Source: Micropterus salmoides | Lineage: Eukaryota; Chordata; Actinopteri; Centrarchiformes; Centrarchidae | Direction: 5' to 3' | DNA length: 64,000 nt | Assembly (NCBI RefSeq): GCF_014851395.1 | Contig: NW_024040707.1 | Span: 14,741,457-14,805,456 of the forward strand | In this document: piece by piece, positions 46,357 through 59,076 of the stretch | How positions within the stretch are numbered: the first letter of the stretch is position 1 | Layout: every line of letters begins with the position of its first letter | The notes under the pieces: generated by a model | The model's database searches: none | The model's input: only the letters and a program-made list of their open reading frames with translations | Told to the model about the DNA's origin: nothing | Position numbers and translations under genes: made by a program

Positions 46357-47917
46357 CACACATCAAAGTGCTGCTCTGAGTAAAGATTGAACAGGCTCCT
46401 TTGATCTCTCCCTGCCGGCTCTGATTAATGTGTGGATTTACAGTGCAGACCTACAGGGACCTGGCAGCCATGACACCCCTTCTGCTGCGCTGGAATCTAG
46501 TTTTCCTCACCACCAATCACAGCCCTTGATTTTTATTCATCGCGCCAATCATGATGCTTTTCACAGAGGCACTCACAAAAGGACAAAACAAACCCAAGGC
46601 TTACACTTGTTCAACCTTAAGTGCCCAACCCAAAGTCTTCAAAAAATCCCACCGCTGTCACAAATCAGGGGACAGCATACACTGTACCTGCCCAATCAGA
46701 AATACTTCACTAAGTCTTCAATGTGAAGCCTTTCCAGCAATCCAAACCCGTAGCTTCATCTTAGAAGAGACAGAAATTTAGATTAGATAGATGTGGATTG
46801 GTGTGGTAAATGTTTAATTCAGCCCGTCTTGGCAGTCACTTGCAATGGTGGGTACAGTGTTGGTGTTTGGTGGGAGGTTTGCTGACGACCACAAAGCAAA
46901 TGTTGGAACAATTTAGCATCGGGCATCAAAGGTGCACGCACACATGTATGTGTAGCCTTCTTTGTGCATTTCACATTGCACCCACGCTTCTTCACAAGCC
47001 AAGCCAAAATAAGTAAACAACGTACCCACTCTATTACTCTGTCTTTTCCTTTTTTTCCCCAAACCCGTCTCCTCCATGTTTCCCCCTCGCTCCTTATATA
47101 TTTCTCTCCATTTTGTCTCCCCTCACTGCAGTGCAATGCAGATTTTTCACAGAATGGTGGTATGGTAGAGATAGGCGGGGAACCATGAATAATTGTTGAA
47201 GATATTTTTACTCTGACCCACTTTGGAGTCACTTTCGCCCCCCTTAAAGGTGCCGCAGCCCTACTCTGGCTTAAGTCAACATAGGATGTTTAAAGGAATG
47301 CCACAAACGCATGAACCAATTCACAAGTGAGTTGTGCGGTCTCAGCTGCCAAATGAATCTCTACAGCTATCTAAGAAATATTTGACTTGTTTATAACCAG
47401 CATTATAACTGAGCAAGCATATACTGTATTACCACAATGCCCACTCACCAGCTTAATGGTACGATATTTTAGATTCTGTACATCTATTCCATGTCTGTTC
47501 TGTGAGAGGGATCACTCCTTGCTTCCATATTTTCCCTTTTTTGGGGGGGGGGTTCCTTATCTGAAGCGAGGGTCTAAGAACAGAGGGTGTCCTACGGTGT
47601 ACAGATTGTATAACCCCCTCAGGCCTCCATGTCGAAGTGTCCTTGGTTTTAAATCCTCACTGTACTCAGTCTCAGTGTCCTGACCATCATGAAATCCAGC
47701 TCCCAGTCCACATCAAATGGAAACGTGACCAGAGGCTCCTTTATCTGCAACGGTCTCTGGAGGACTGAGTAACTCCACTGAAATGTTAGGCAATTTTGTT
47801 GTTTATTATAGAGGTACAACACAAACACACACACACAGGTGAAGAGTGAAGGTCTTTATATGTGCAGGAGTTCATTAATTAATATACAATGAACAGAGAT
47901 ATGTGCTCATGGAAAGT
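45204..47917. other. Intergenic with CA microsatellite
   Basis: CA tract at 46326-46355. No genes. Short frames near 46430-46780 and 46960-47190 are without recognisable motifs. Confidence 0.5.
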
Positions 47918-48700
47918 CTAGTTTATTTGTATAGCACCTTTCAGCAACAATGTAATTCAAAGTGATTTACATAACAGAAAAAGGCATAAAGAAAAGAAAC
48001 ACAAGGTAATATAAAAAACACATTGAAATAGGATTTAAAAGAGTAAAATAAAACAGAAGATAAAATTAACATAAGATAATAGAGAATAAAAATTACATTG
48101 CAGTGGAAGATATGAAATTTAATTTATTAAAAGGCAGTGGCATAGCCTAGCAGACTTGTTCCAAATGTTTAGTTTAATAAAAACTCAATGCTGCTTCTCT
48201 GTTTAGTTTTGACTCTGGGGAAAGTAAGCAGACCTGTACCAGATGATCTGAGAGGTCTGGACAGTTCATGACAGGGCAGCAGGTCAGGAATGTAATTCTG
48301 GCCCTAAACCATTCAGTGCTTTGTAAACCAACAGTAGCATTTTAAAATAAGTTATTTGACAAACAGGAAGCCAGTGTAAAGATCTGAGAACTGGAATAAT
48401 GTAATCGACTCTCCTGGTCTCAGTGAACTCGAACTCTAGTAGCAACTAGAGCGTGAACTAGAGTCTGATCAACTTCTTTGGGAGGCCTGTAAAGAAGTGT
48501 TTTTCTAAGTCCTGCTGAGACACAAGTCCTTTCAAAACTTGATATATTCGTAAGACTGATTGTGTAATTGCCATAACATGGATATTGAAATTTAGGTCTT
48601 GATTTCTGGTTTGTGGTCTTCACTGCTAGCGACTTGAGCACAGACTTTTAATCATTCTTCTTTGGCTCCAAAAACAATTACGTCAGTTTTGGTCACATTT
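47918..48700. repeat. Abundant fish interspersed repeat (two adjoining blocks)
   Basis: First block (47918-47990) has AGTTTATTTGTATAGCACCT and AAAGTGATTTACATAACAG. Second block (48150-48700) has GACTCTGGGG, GATGATCTGAGAGGTCTGGA, AGGAAGCCAGTGTAAAGATC, GGGAGGCCTGTAAAGAAGTG and TTCTTTGGCTCCAAAAACAA. I know these phrases in this order as a very common teleost repeat. It directly precedes the reverse-transcriptase fragment. Confidence 0.7.
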
Positions 48701-48720
48701 TTTTTAACATCAAACTACAA

Positions 48721-49026
48721 ATTGACTCCTCAAACATCACTCCAACCAGGGTGGTGAGAAACTTGGGTGTCATGATTTATGATCTGCGGTCCTTTTCAGA
48801 CCATGTTGCTGCTGTTTCTCGGTCGTGCCGCTTTGCTCTATACACCATAAGAAAAATCAGCTCCTACCTTACTCAGTATGCCACCCGGCTACTGGTACAG
48901 CCCATGGTTATCTCCCGCCTTGACTACTGCAATGCCCTTCTAGTAGGTCTTCCAGCCTGTGCAGTGAAACCGCTACAAAGGGTTCAGAACACAACAGCAC
49001 ACTCTGCCTCTGACTGGGTAACCTGA
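48721..49026 (+). pseudogene. L2/CR1-like LINE reverse-transcriptase fragment
   Basis: An open stretch of about 100 codons encodes NLGVMIYD, FSDHVAAVSRSCRFALYTIR, LLVQPMVISRLDYCNALLVG and LPACAVKPLQRVQNT, the C-terminal end of the reverse transcriptase of fish L2/CR1-clade non-LTR retrotransposons. Homology is lost after about 49007 (HSASDWVT). The 5' truncation is typical of such elements. It has no start codon and is not functional. Confidence 0.85.
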
Positions 49027-51257
49027 TGATGATGTTTCTTACGTAGCCCTTGCTGAAAGAACAGGAAGTTTTTGGCGTTCTGCTTTCTTTGGCAAATTAG
49101 CTCAAAACTATAAAGCTGTAATAATTTATTCTAAATGCAGTCCATTTGCTCAGAGTATAGGTAGCAACATAGTTGTGAGAAAAAACATTAATATTAAGTT
49201 TTTAACTAGCATGAGATTGTTAAACGTAACAAGATCCAGTGAAAGTTGATGAAAGAGATGTGAATGCACAGTTTAACCCTTGCTGTGCTTTAATACCATA
49301 CCATGACTTGAATAAACAGTGTTTGAAATAGTAGTAAGCCATAACTCACCATAACAATAACACCAGAGCTCCCCTTTCAAAGACCAATGGGAAAAATGAT
49401 TACAGCTTAACAATTTGAGCAAATTTGCAAAAGACAGCAGAAACTTCATGTGGCGCGTTCAGCCCTGCAAAACGCTTATTTAAATGGAATGGCTGTGTTT
49501 ATTTACATGCTGCTGCTGATTGGGTAACATCTCTGACACACCCACCATACAAGGGAAAACATTCCTCAAAGCCCATTGCGCAATGTTGCACACCATTTTG
49601 AGGAAACAAAACATGTCATTCAACCATAACCTGGAAACCATAGCAAAACGGTGCATATCAAACGAACACACCGCAGTTCTTTCACTGAGGGCTACGTGAT
49701 AAACATCATCGTTAGGCCAATCAGAGACAGAGTAGGGTGGGTCATGTCTTCGCTATAGTAGTATTCGCAAATTTTCTGTGTGAGCTATTAAGACGATTTC
49801 TAATAGACCAGACTGACTGGGTTTTACAATGTCATTTTTCCTTGCAGGTTGTAGCATTGGGAGTCTTCCCATAAAACTCTTAATGTTAATGCTAAGCTAA
49901 CAGAATCCCAACTCTATCTCCATAGTAAGCGGGGAGTGTTATCAATCTTCTTATCTAATGCAAAAAAAATCTCAAAATTAAGAACTAATCATTACTACAC
50001 ATACCAGGTCTAATATATTTCTCTTTCTGCCTTCACTTCTTTTCACATCTCCGAATATATTTAGTGACTCATGAAATTTACATATTTATCTTCAGGCTCA
50101 AATAATTCAACAAAAAAATAATTGATGAATATGATAATAAATAGAATTTTGGATTAACATTAAGGTTTGTAATATTTCTTTCTCTTTAAGGTCATTATGT
50201 GTGGTTCCTATAAACACTCAGCAGCATATAATTCATATATATGTATATAGGCAGCGAAATTTAGAAATAGAATACAAATAGAAATAATAGAAATAGCCGT
50301 GTTGTTATGTGTTAACCATAAAGAGATTTCAGACATCTTGACACTTAATGAACTTATTATTTTGTGACTTCTCCAGATGAAAGGGGCTCACAGGTGATAA
50401 ATTCTCTTTTAATGTTGCTCTGTTTGAATGCAAACACAACTGTTCATAACAAATAGTTTATTTATAATGCAACAGTGTGCTGAACATAGACAGCCAAAGC
50501 CACTCTTGCAAAGGTTTCGAAAAAAATACAAAGGAAGCTATCAGACATCAGTTTTGAACATTTTACATTACTTGAAATTTCTGAAAAACAGTGTCAGCCA
50601 GATTTCAAGCCTTTTTGAAATGTTATTGAGCTGAACTCATTTTCTCTCCAAACCTGCTTTCCACAGTGTCTTTATCTACTTCTATTTCTTCTTCTTAAAT
50701 CTTCTTCTTCGCCTGTGTAATGATTTTATGACATGTGTTTTCTGCAGGGCTTTGAATATAGATAACAATACGCAAACACGCTCAAAAAAGGACACACTGA
50801 ATGCAAAACTGACCTGATGTGTGCTCTGTACAAATTTAGAGAGATCTGAAAGGTCCTCGCCAATTTCCAGCTCACTGCTTCTGTTATCTCGCCTTGCTTA
50901 TCCTTTTTTCCCCCAGCTCTGCTATATTTCTCTCCCTTTGTCTGTACGCAATAGTTTCTCTTTCTGCCACGATCTCAATGCTAGCCCCCCTCCACCCCAA
51001 CACTCTTCCCCATATTTCACAATCTGAAAAGTCACCCAGAGTTTTCCTTCCAGGGTTTTTGCAGACAGGAAGTCCATATTTAATGAAGTGACTTTCTTGT
51101 TAAAATGCTTTTAAGTGCTCCTGTGCAGGGCTTCAGGCTGGAGCGGAGGGGAGGTGGAGGCTGGTGCTTTTATTTATTCATTGGGCGGTTCAGTGCCTCT
51201 TCCCTGCTTCGGCTCTGTGAAGAAAGGAGAGGATTAGAGGAATGAATCCCCCTCCCC

Positions 51258-51258
<1 letters not shown>
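49027..51258. other. Intergenic, no gene seen
   Basis: AT-rich DNA, unique in appearance. No coding evidence on either strand. Confidence 0.5.

Positions 51259-51288
<30 letters not shown>
51259..51288. repeat. (AC)15 microsatellite
   Basis: Pure AC tract following a C-rich lead. Confidence 0.96.
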
Positions 51289-51290
<2 letters not shown>

Positions 51291-53799
51291 TTTCCCTCTC
51301 CCTCGCTGGCCATGTTCCTTCCCTCGGGGGACACCCCTGCGTCAGTTCACATTAACATCCATCAGAGCATGGTGCTCTAGAGCGGGACGAGACTCTATCC
51401 CACTGAGTCGCACATACATGCACGAATACAAGTAAGCACGCGCAAACTCACACACACCCATATACACTAACGTGCAAGGCAAGTGCACATGCAGGAGCAT
51501 TCTCAAACCAACACTCCTCGTAGTTTTGAGTCACAGACTAAAAGTGTTTCCGTCACCCTACTGCTGTTCCCACATTGAGCTGTTGTTTGTTTCAAATTGG
51601 ACTTGTTTCCAGAGAGCCCTGCAACGTTTTGAGTTACACAAGTGCAGCTGTCCCCTACTTGATCAGTAGGCGAATTTGAACAAGTTTGAACAATCATCTG
51701 AAGACTGTCGGGAAACGGGAGAAAGGAGACGGAGAAGAAGGGAAAGTTTCTCCGAGCGAAGGCTGAGATCATGCGTTGTGCTGAATCCGCTCCTCTTTGT
51801 GTGAAGTTTTGGGCTGTCTGCTCCCTCGTTATCTCTCCTCGCTCGCAGAATGGGAGGGGAGCCGAGACCCGGGCTGGATGAGAGAGGCATATCATTAACC
51901 AAGAGTGTTTCTACAACAAAGCGCAGACTCTATGAAATCCCACTCATTCCCACACACTGGTGTCACACTCATCATTCTCTTGCGCTGAACTGCTGTGTGA
52001 AAGAAATGCCCTCATTTGTCGAAGGCACACATACTTTTTTTTTTTTGTGTCAGCAGGCCTAATCGAAATTCCTTTAATATCTTCCTCTCTCAAATCTTTG
52101 AGAATTTTCAGATACTAATGCTTATATCTAAAATTGGATTATAGTTGTTAGGGCTTATGCGAGTGTGTTTATGTGCGTGGGTGTTGTGTGCATGTGAAAG
52201 CGCATGTGCATGGATCCTCATTGGAGGGCTTCACTGTAGTCATGCAGAGGGATGCAGATTGTTTCTAATTCACCGGGCTGACCTAGATTCCAAAATCAGG
52301 CACATTAAGTGAGAGATGTTGTCCCATGTCAGCACACACACACACACACACGCCTGCACACTCAAACATGACAGACAAAATAAAAACCATATAACTGTAT
52401 GTCTCACCCTGATATGTCTCCTTTTTTACTCATCACTTTTTACCTCTATAAGATCCAACTACTGATTCGATCCATTCACACCAAATCACACATCTGTAAT
52501 ACCCCTCTTTTTTTCTCATTTCACAGCTTTCCCTCTGTCTCTCTCATCTCGGAATCTAACATCAAACCGAAATGTTAAAAATGCAAATTCATTTTCGCGG
52601 CTAGCTCAGTTCACACAAACTTATAATTGGATTCTGCCTATTAATATAAAAGCTTTCTTCATCCTCATCGTTCGACCTCGTATTAGCCTTTCCACGATAC
52701 ACGCGAACCGGCCTTATTCCACGATAGGACAGACAGAGGAAGAAAGATGGGGAGGCAGATGAGGACAGAGAGGACAGGCGTCTCATAAGCATGGAAAACT
52801 CTTATAGAATCATGGAGTAAGGTAGCACAATTAACACGAGTTAGGAATGAATTAGCAACATAATGAAAGTGTGCACATCTGCCTGGTTAATGTGCGGTCA
52901 GTGGATTTTCCTCTTAACACTCTTCCACTTGGTTACATTAACTCTCCTCTCTCTCTTTTTCCTCTCCCATCAACTGCTGCATTTGAGCTAACCTGTTAAT
53001 ATCTTTGAAGTGGAGGGAGGATGCACCGCTCAGAGAGGCAGAGGGGGGTGAAGTTGCACTACGTGACCCGGGCTAACAAGCATGTTCAGGCTGAGACACG
53101 AAGGGATTTGATGCTATCAAACGACAGAAAGAGGAAAAAGAAAGGGAGAAGCAGAAAATCAGCGTACGGCGTTCGGGAAAGAGACAGACGGCCGCAGAGA
53201 GAGCACCAGATGCTGTGTGGGAGGGTTATTTAATTGATGATATCACACCTCTCTTTCCCTTTTTCTCTCCCTCTTGTTCTCCCTCTTTTCTTCCTCTGAC
53301 ACACACATTCACAAACACTTGCGCGCGCACACGTTAACACTCATGCACAATGTATTTGCCCTGTCACCTTCTTATCCTCGCATGACACTGCCTACTCCTC
53401 TCCCTGCTCCGACCTGCCCACCTGGGGCTCCCGGGAGATGTGCAAGGCCTGTAGCTTGCGTGAACCCACCGAAACAAACTTGAATCACAGCAACACAATA
53501 ATGTTGCGCAAGTCTTATCTAACATTATGATTATGGAAGGAGTTGGTTATAGGCTTGTTTGTGAATTCATGTAGCAGGAAACATACAAAGGATGGAAAAC
53601 ATCTCAATTATATGTTCTCTCTGCTCTGTGCATTAAGTCATTTGAATTTATGTAATAACATCAATTTGGTTGGTTGTTTCTAGAGTGCAAACAACATCAC
53701 CACAGCTTTCTGTTACTCTTAACCACAGTTTCTGCATCCTTGGCCTCTTTTCACTTCTCGCTTCTCTGCATGCAAGTCGAAACTGTTCCACATGCTTCC
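51289..53799. other. Intergenic, no gene seen
   Basis: GC-balanced region at 51300-51900 with frames on both strands but no domain; short CA tract near 52330. I see no gene. Confidence 0.45.
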
Positions 53800-54200
53800 T
53801 GCCAAACTAGAAAAGCCCCAGAAAATGAGTTTCATTAATTAGCTTCTCATTTGTAAATGCAAATGAGCTTAATTAAAAAATAGACTCTCCTTTTGCGGCT
53901 TCAAAGGGAGACAGTGAGGCCTAATCAGGAGGTTTGTTCAGCTGTGGCACTAATGAGACATATTTGGCCTAACGAGGGAGCGATGCCCTAATTTGTTTAT
54001 GGTAATGATATGAAACAGTGCTTGTCCTTTTGGTGTATCTGGGAAGGGATCAGTCACACACACGCCTCTGTGCAATGTACCTTCAGGGTTTCGTTCAGTG
54101 TTGGTGAGGTGTTGTAGTGGCCTCGAATTGTTTCAGTAGGTTAATTGGCTTAATTAGCCTAATAGAGATCATTGGGGCGATGACTCAATGTCAAGGCATA
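53800..54200. promoter_or_regulatory. Candidate conserved non-coding element I
   Basis: Dense homeodomain cores (CATTAATTAGC at 53833, TTAATTAAAA at 53870, TTAATTGGCTTAATTAGCC at 54141-54159) with a perfect POU octamer ATGCAAAT (53857-53864). It lies about 16 kb upstream of bhlhe23 and is free of simple repeats. Inferred enhancer candidate, not verified by alignment. Confidence 0.42.
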
Positions 54201-54584
54201 TGTGTGCTTCTGAGACATTTCAATGCAGTGAAAATGAATAAAGAAAATGTAGCTCCTCATGGTGTGGCGGAGGTGTAAGATTAACTCACTCAACCTTTTT
54301 ACAATAATTGCTGCTGAAGTAAACAAAGCAAAGCAGGTCCAGGTAAAGTCTCAGGTCCCAGCTTAAAGAATAACTGTGGTCTATTGCAACCAGACTCTTA
54401 CTTTCATTCTTTTGCCCGTAATTTTTGTATGTAATAATGACTTTGTACTTATCACCACATTATTTGCTAAAATCTGGGAAGTCCAAGTGGGCAAAAAAAC
54501 AAGAGCAACAATCATACAGGGTTTAATGCTGCACTTATTAGTAACTTTAGCTATGCCTTGCTTAGGTTTATCAGTGTCGGATTA
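54201..54584. other. Intergenic, no gene seen
   Basis: Nothing recognised. Confidence 0.45.
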
Positions 54585-54725
54585 AGTGATGAACATGGTA
54601 AACACTATACCTGCTAAAGATCAGCACGTCCTTGTGAGCCATGTTAGCCTGCTTACATTAGCATTTAGCTCAAAGAAAGCTAACGCAGCTTTACAGAGCT
54701 GCTAGCATGGCAGTAGATTTGTTAA
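54585..54725. repeat. Dispersed repeat of the GCTAACATGCT type (copy 3)
   Basis: GATGAACATGGTAAACACTA, TACCTGCTAAAGATCAGCA, GAGCCATGTTAGCCTGCTTA, CATTAGCATTTAGCTCAAAG and CAGAGCTGCTAGCATGGCAG occur in the same order as in copy 2, here without the SINE. Confidence 0.7.
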
Positions 54726-55180
54726 ATCAATCATAGAACAAATGAGTTGACATGTAATGTGAAAGGTATTTCATGACATCATAGATAATTCTCACCTGAC
54801 TACAGCTGCCTTCAGTTTTTACTGATCTTTTTATGGTCCTTCGGCTCTGGTTTGGTTTTACAGCCCACGAATTTGCTCTGATCAACCCTGTTTTGAGCAG
54901 CAGCAGGCAAATGTTTTCAACAAAATAGTTAAAAGACAAAATAGGTCATTTGTTAATGCCTCCCAAAATTACATATATAACTGTTCCCCAAATCAACATA
55001 TATTACAACTGGAAAGAACCAGTCCTTAAGTGACAGGCGTACCAGTCCTTAAGTAGGCCTACATTATGTAAATCATATGACTTCAGTCATTTAATGTTAA
55101 ACACGGGGTTAACGTTGTGAAACGGTCGTAGTTTGGTTAGGTTTAGGAAAACATTGTGGTTTGGGTTACAATAAGTACCC

Positions 55181-55216
55181 AAGAGGAACTTTGAGCCATG
55201 CACACCAGCCATTCAG
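55181..55216. repeat. Left arm of a 36-bp long-range inverted repeat
   Basis: AAGAGGAACTTTGAGCCATG onward to 55216 is repeated in inverted orientation at 61142-61178, with one substitution and one inserted base. The two arms lie 5.9 kb apart. Confidence 0.85.
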
Positions 55217-55243
55217 CCAACCATCAGCCTCTCCTCACAATAA

Positions 55244-55513
55244 TAGCTCAGAGTGACAGGAACCAGTGGTGTTTTTCTTCTGTCTAACTGAACTGTAACA
55301 TATCTTTAAAATCAAAATGTAGCATATTCAGCATTAGCAACAGATTATATTATACACTTACACATCTTCAATGTGGCATATTAAATATGCCCCATTATTG
55401 ATAATAAAATCATTATAAAATGAATAACTTCAAACTGTTTCATGGACATTTTCCTGTAAAGCACCTTAATAGAAATATGATTAAATATTTTGACCTCTAA
55501 TGTTTTGATACCT
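55244..55513. repeat. 270-bp dispersed repeat, copy A
   Basis: From TAGCTCAGAGTGACAGG to TGTTTTGATACCT. It is repeated in direct orientation at 60639-60906 with about 93% identity by eye, and in shortened form directly downstream (55528-55681). No coding capacity. No family name could be given. Confidence 0.88.
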
Positions 55514-55527
55514 TTTGATACCTTACA

Positions 55528-55681
55528 TCTAAATGTAGCCCCTTAAGCAGTGCCAACATATTGTATTATACAGATGATCTTCAATGTGGCATATTAGAAA
55601 TGCCCCATTATTGATATGAAAAGCCATAAAATTTGTAACTTCAAACTGTTTCATGCACCTTAATAGTAAGATGATTAAATT
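55528..55681. repeat. Shortened tandem copy C of the 270-bp repeat
   Basis: Shares AAATGTAGC, CTTCAATGTGGCATATTA, GCCCCATTATTGATA, CTTCAAACTGTTTCATG, CACCTTAATAG and ATGATTAAAT with copy A, but lacks the segment between TTTCATG and CACCTTAATAG and has more differences. It is an older or faster-diverged duplicate. Confidence 0.75.
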
Positions 55682-56292
55682 ACTTTAAATTCCTTAAGTC
55701 AGTAATGCTATTTTAACTAAAATATCTAAATAAGTAAACATTGACTTGTTTTCACAGAGGACTTGAACGCAGGTCTCCAGTATGAAAGTCCTGAATTTGT
55801 TTGACTCATCCATAAACCACATCCACAAACTAAAAAGGACTTTTCCACTCTTTGCAATATCACCTGCCTTCCTCCTTGCTACCGTCATTTGGTCACTAGA
55901 GGTTGCGGCCTAACAATAAACATAGGTATGGGTTATAATCTGCTACTTGAACAAACAACCTATACAGGGTTTTTTCTGGTGAGGACAGGCTGGTTTTCAA
56001 AAAAAAAGCTCTGCCAAACTGTGCACTCATTCCTAGCACCAAACCGCTGACATTGGCAGCTAGCTGGTGAACATAGTGATTTAGCAGCTAAAGAGCCAGA
56101 GTATTCTCTCAGAAGTTGATAGAGGCCAAAACAAAGCTAACAGAGGAGTAAAAATTGGGCTTGAAGGATAATGTTGCCCTATCAGCTGGTCGTGTTAACA
56201 TGCAACTGTATGCTATCACATTTGCCACAACAATTTTACAAGGTTATAATATGTCACTGCTGTATTTAAATCTCACTTGGCTGCCCCTGAGG
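55682..56292. other. Intergenic, no gene seen
   Basis: AT-rich, without recognisable features. Confidence 0.45.
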
Positions 56293-56560
56293 TAGGGCTG
56301 GGGAAATATGGCCAAAAATGTTATCATGATAAAAAATTTCATATCATTTGACATTGATAATTATCACGATTAATGTAAAATCATTAATTCTTTCAAGTTT
56401 CAAGGCTGATGTTTGTTCCTGAGTGAAAGTAGAGGAAACCAGATGGTTTGTTGTGGTTTTAAACTATTCTTTATGGTCAGAACATTACAAATACGTTAAA
56501 AAAAATTATAAAATATTTTATTTAATAAAAATGCACGAGTAAAATTAGAGGGGTAATATG
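56293..56560. repeat. Dispersed repeat of the TAGGGCTGGG-AATATGGCC type
   Basis: Begins TAGGGCTGGGGAAATATGGC and continues AAAAATGTTATCATGATAAA and GATAATTATCACGATTAATG. I know this phrase from many fish loci. The right end is approximate. Confidence 0.55.
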
Positions 56561-56992
56561 TAGTTATCAGCAGCCACTAGTTGTGCGGTTTTAAGATTGC
56601 AACTAGGTGTGTGCTCATACGTATGCTCAAATTCAGTAGTGGCTGTGGCTTTTCACACAGACATGTTCCTCTAGCTGCTCTGTTACTACCAACGTTCCCG
56701 GCTCAGAGGCAAATCAAACCCCCTTTTTGGCTCCATAACGTTACCGTTCAGACAGTACAGTCAAAGTAACATTTCAGCTTTCAGACATGCTAGATCAGCG
56801 TTAGCTCACATGCCTGCTTTTCAATTGGTTAATATTACTATTTGTGTTACTTTCACCAGAGGCTCAGCAATGTGAGCACAGCTAAATATATTGAATGATA
56901 TTGAAACAGTAAGAGAGCAAGACTGAATATTATAATGAGGTTGTTGCCACACTTTATAACAGTTAGACCGCAGTAGTAACATTACTGTAGTG

Positions 56993-58480
56993 CAGTGGTT
57001 CTTAACCTGGGGGTTAGAATGCTACTATAGACACAAAAACAGAAAAAAAAATAACCTAAAAATAACTAGATGGACTATAGTTGTGAATGGAATCACCTTG
57101 GGTGGACAATCCAGTAGGTGTCAGTAATGACAGCCGCTAAAAGAAGTGCGCTAAAGAAACGGTTTCAATTATGTGTGGGAAAAGCATTGCCGAGCAGCTA
57201 GCATTCATACCAGTGTCGGACGATACTGTGTCTAACCGCATTGGGCGCATGGCAAGAGACGTGGAAGAGCAGGTGATAGCTAAGGTAAAACGAAGTGTGC
57301 ATTTTTCTTGACAACTTGACGAGACCAACGATGTGTCCGGAGATGCAAAAGTGCTTGTATATTGAGGAGAGCGAAATTAATGAGGATTTATTGTTCTGTA
57401 AGTTCGCCCCACTGGCGATCAGCTGTTTGTTTTGCTCGACACATATGAACGTGAGCATGGAATTGACTGGAACAAGTGTGTAGGAATCTGCTCGGTGGCA
57501 CGAGCTATGACTGGCAAATACAGTGGGCTAGTCACAAAAGTGCAGGCTGTTGCTCCATTCGCACTGTGGATGCATTGTATGATTCATAGACAAGCCCTTG
57601 CAGCTAAAAAAATACCACCACAACTCAAACAAGCATTGGATGAAGCAGTTCGTACAGTTAACTTCATCAAAACCAATTCAACAAGTGCACGGCTCTTCAA
57701 CATTCTCTGTCAAGAGATGTAAGCAGAACACCATCAACTATTGTACCACAGAGAAGTACGATGGCTGTCACAGGGGTAATGTCCAGTATCGCCTTTACAA
57801 GCTCCAAGATGAGGTGAGAGCATTTCTGTTGGAGAAAAAATCCCCACTAGCCACACATTTTTCTGACGAAAAATGGCTCGCCCTGCTGGCCTATCTGGCC
57901 GACATTTTCAACTATCTTAACAACTTGAATGCGGGACTGCAAGGAAAACAGCATCTGTCTTCTCTCTCACACAAAAAAATTAAGCATGGATCGGAAAGCT
58001 ACGCCTGTGGCAAAGTCGTATGGATAACGAGAACTTTGAGGCTTTCTCTGCACTAGAGTGTTTGAATGACAGCGCGGTTTCAAAGGCTGGCCTGTGTGAG
58101 CTTATTCGGGCTCATCTTGATGGAATGACAACACAGTTTCGGGAGTTTTTCCAGAAAATGGGGCAGAGTGTGCGGCAGATGAGTGAATAAGGAATCCTTT
58201 CTCTGCAAAACCACCTGGACTTGCTCTTGAAATAGAGGAGTCATTGATTGATCTGACCACTGATATGGCCCTGAAGCAGAGGTTCACTGACACACCTCTG
58301 GTTGTCTTTTGGATCTCAGTTCAAACTGAGTTCAATGGCACTGAAAAAACTTGTCCCCTTAGCATCTACATATCACACTTATGTACCTGAAAAACAAATA
58401 CAGGGCCCGTCTGAGAGTAGCCCTACTAAGCTGTGTACCTGTGTATTGGTAAAACCACAATAAATCTAAATTGAATGTTA
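56993..58480 (+). mobile_element. Degraded ZBED/SCAND3-like hAT transposon
   Basis: The left end CAGTGGTTCTTAACCTGGGG (56993-57012) fits hAT terminal repeats. The body from 57171 encodes broken pieces of a ZBED5/SCAND3-type hAT transposase: SIAEQLAFIPVSDDTVSNRI, then a segment with LDETNDVSGDAKVLVY, then RAMTGKYSGLV, LWMHCMIHRQALAAKKIPP, LDEAVRTVNFIK, later YHREVRWLSQG, RLYKLQDEVRAFLLEK and LAYLADIFNYLNNLN, and a faint C-terminal remnant near 58310-58400. Reading switches between frames and is cut by stops (57309-57311, 57720-57722 and others). The 3' inverted end was not found. Dead element. Confidence 0.85.
57171..58400 (+). pseudogene. hAT transposase pseudogene (ZBED5/SCAND3-like)
   Basis: Remains of the transposase described for the element above. 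The BED zinc finger that normally starts such proteins is not recognisable. The central RNase-H-like part and the region before the hAT dimerisation domain are the best preserved. At least two frame changes and several in-frame stops exclude function. Human relatives of this clade include domesticated genes, but this copy shows no sign of constraint. Confidence 0.82.
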
Positions 58481-59021
58481 CAAAGCAAACAGTGGTAGAT
58501 CTGTGTTTATGTTACGTTAGCTGGCTGCCCCTGCCGTCCACCACTATAGGCTAGTATAAACAAATTGCTCCACATTTGCTTTGTACCATTACATCAGGTT
58601 AAAATCAACCCTATGACATAATACAGGAGGTACACAGGATAGTAATATGGATTGCATTAGCTGATGAAGTCATCTAAAAAGCCATAACGTTTGAACTATA
58701 GTATTTTGCACCAGATAACATTAGCAACTGGTTGGCGTTAGCCAGTGAGCTAACAATAAGCCCTTCTGATGCTGACTGTGTTTTCACCCAACATCATCTG
58801 ATTCTAGTTTGGCTTGATGGGCTTTAGCACATAAAACTTTGTTGTTGGTTTTTATCCTTACGTGGAGTTTATGTTGGAGTCGATGTAGTGCTGGGAGTGA
58901 GTGTTTTATGGTGTTAGTGGTCTGCATTTTGTTATCTGTGGTGTTGTCGCTGTGATCAGTAGGATGCTCCAGGAGTGCGCACAGGGCTGTATCCTGACCC
59001 GATACTGTCACGTTACAAGCA
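58481..59021. other. Intergenic, no gene seen
   Basis: Unique AT-rich DNA. Nothing recognised. Confidence 0.45.
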
Positions 59022-59076
59022 GAATATAAATATATATAAATATATATATAATATATATATATTATATAAATATAAA
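59022..59076. repeat. TA-rich near-palindromic tract
   Basis: ATATAAATATATATAAATAT onward is an imperfect TA repeat able to form a cruciform or hairpin. It is a likely instability point. Confidence 0.85.
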
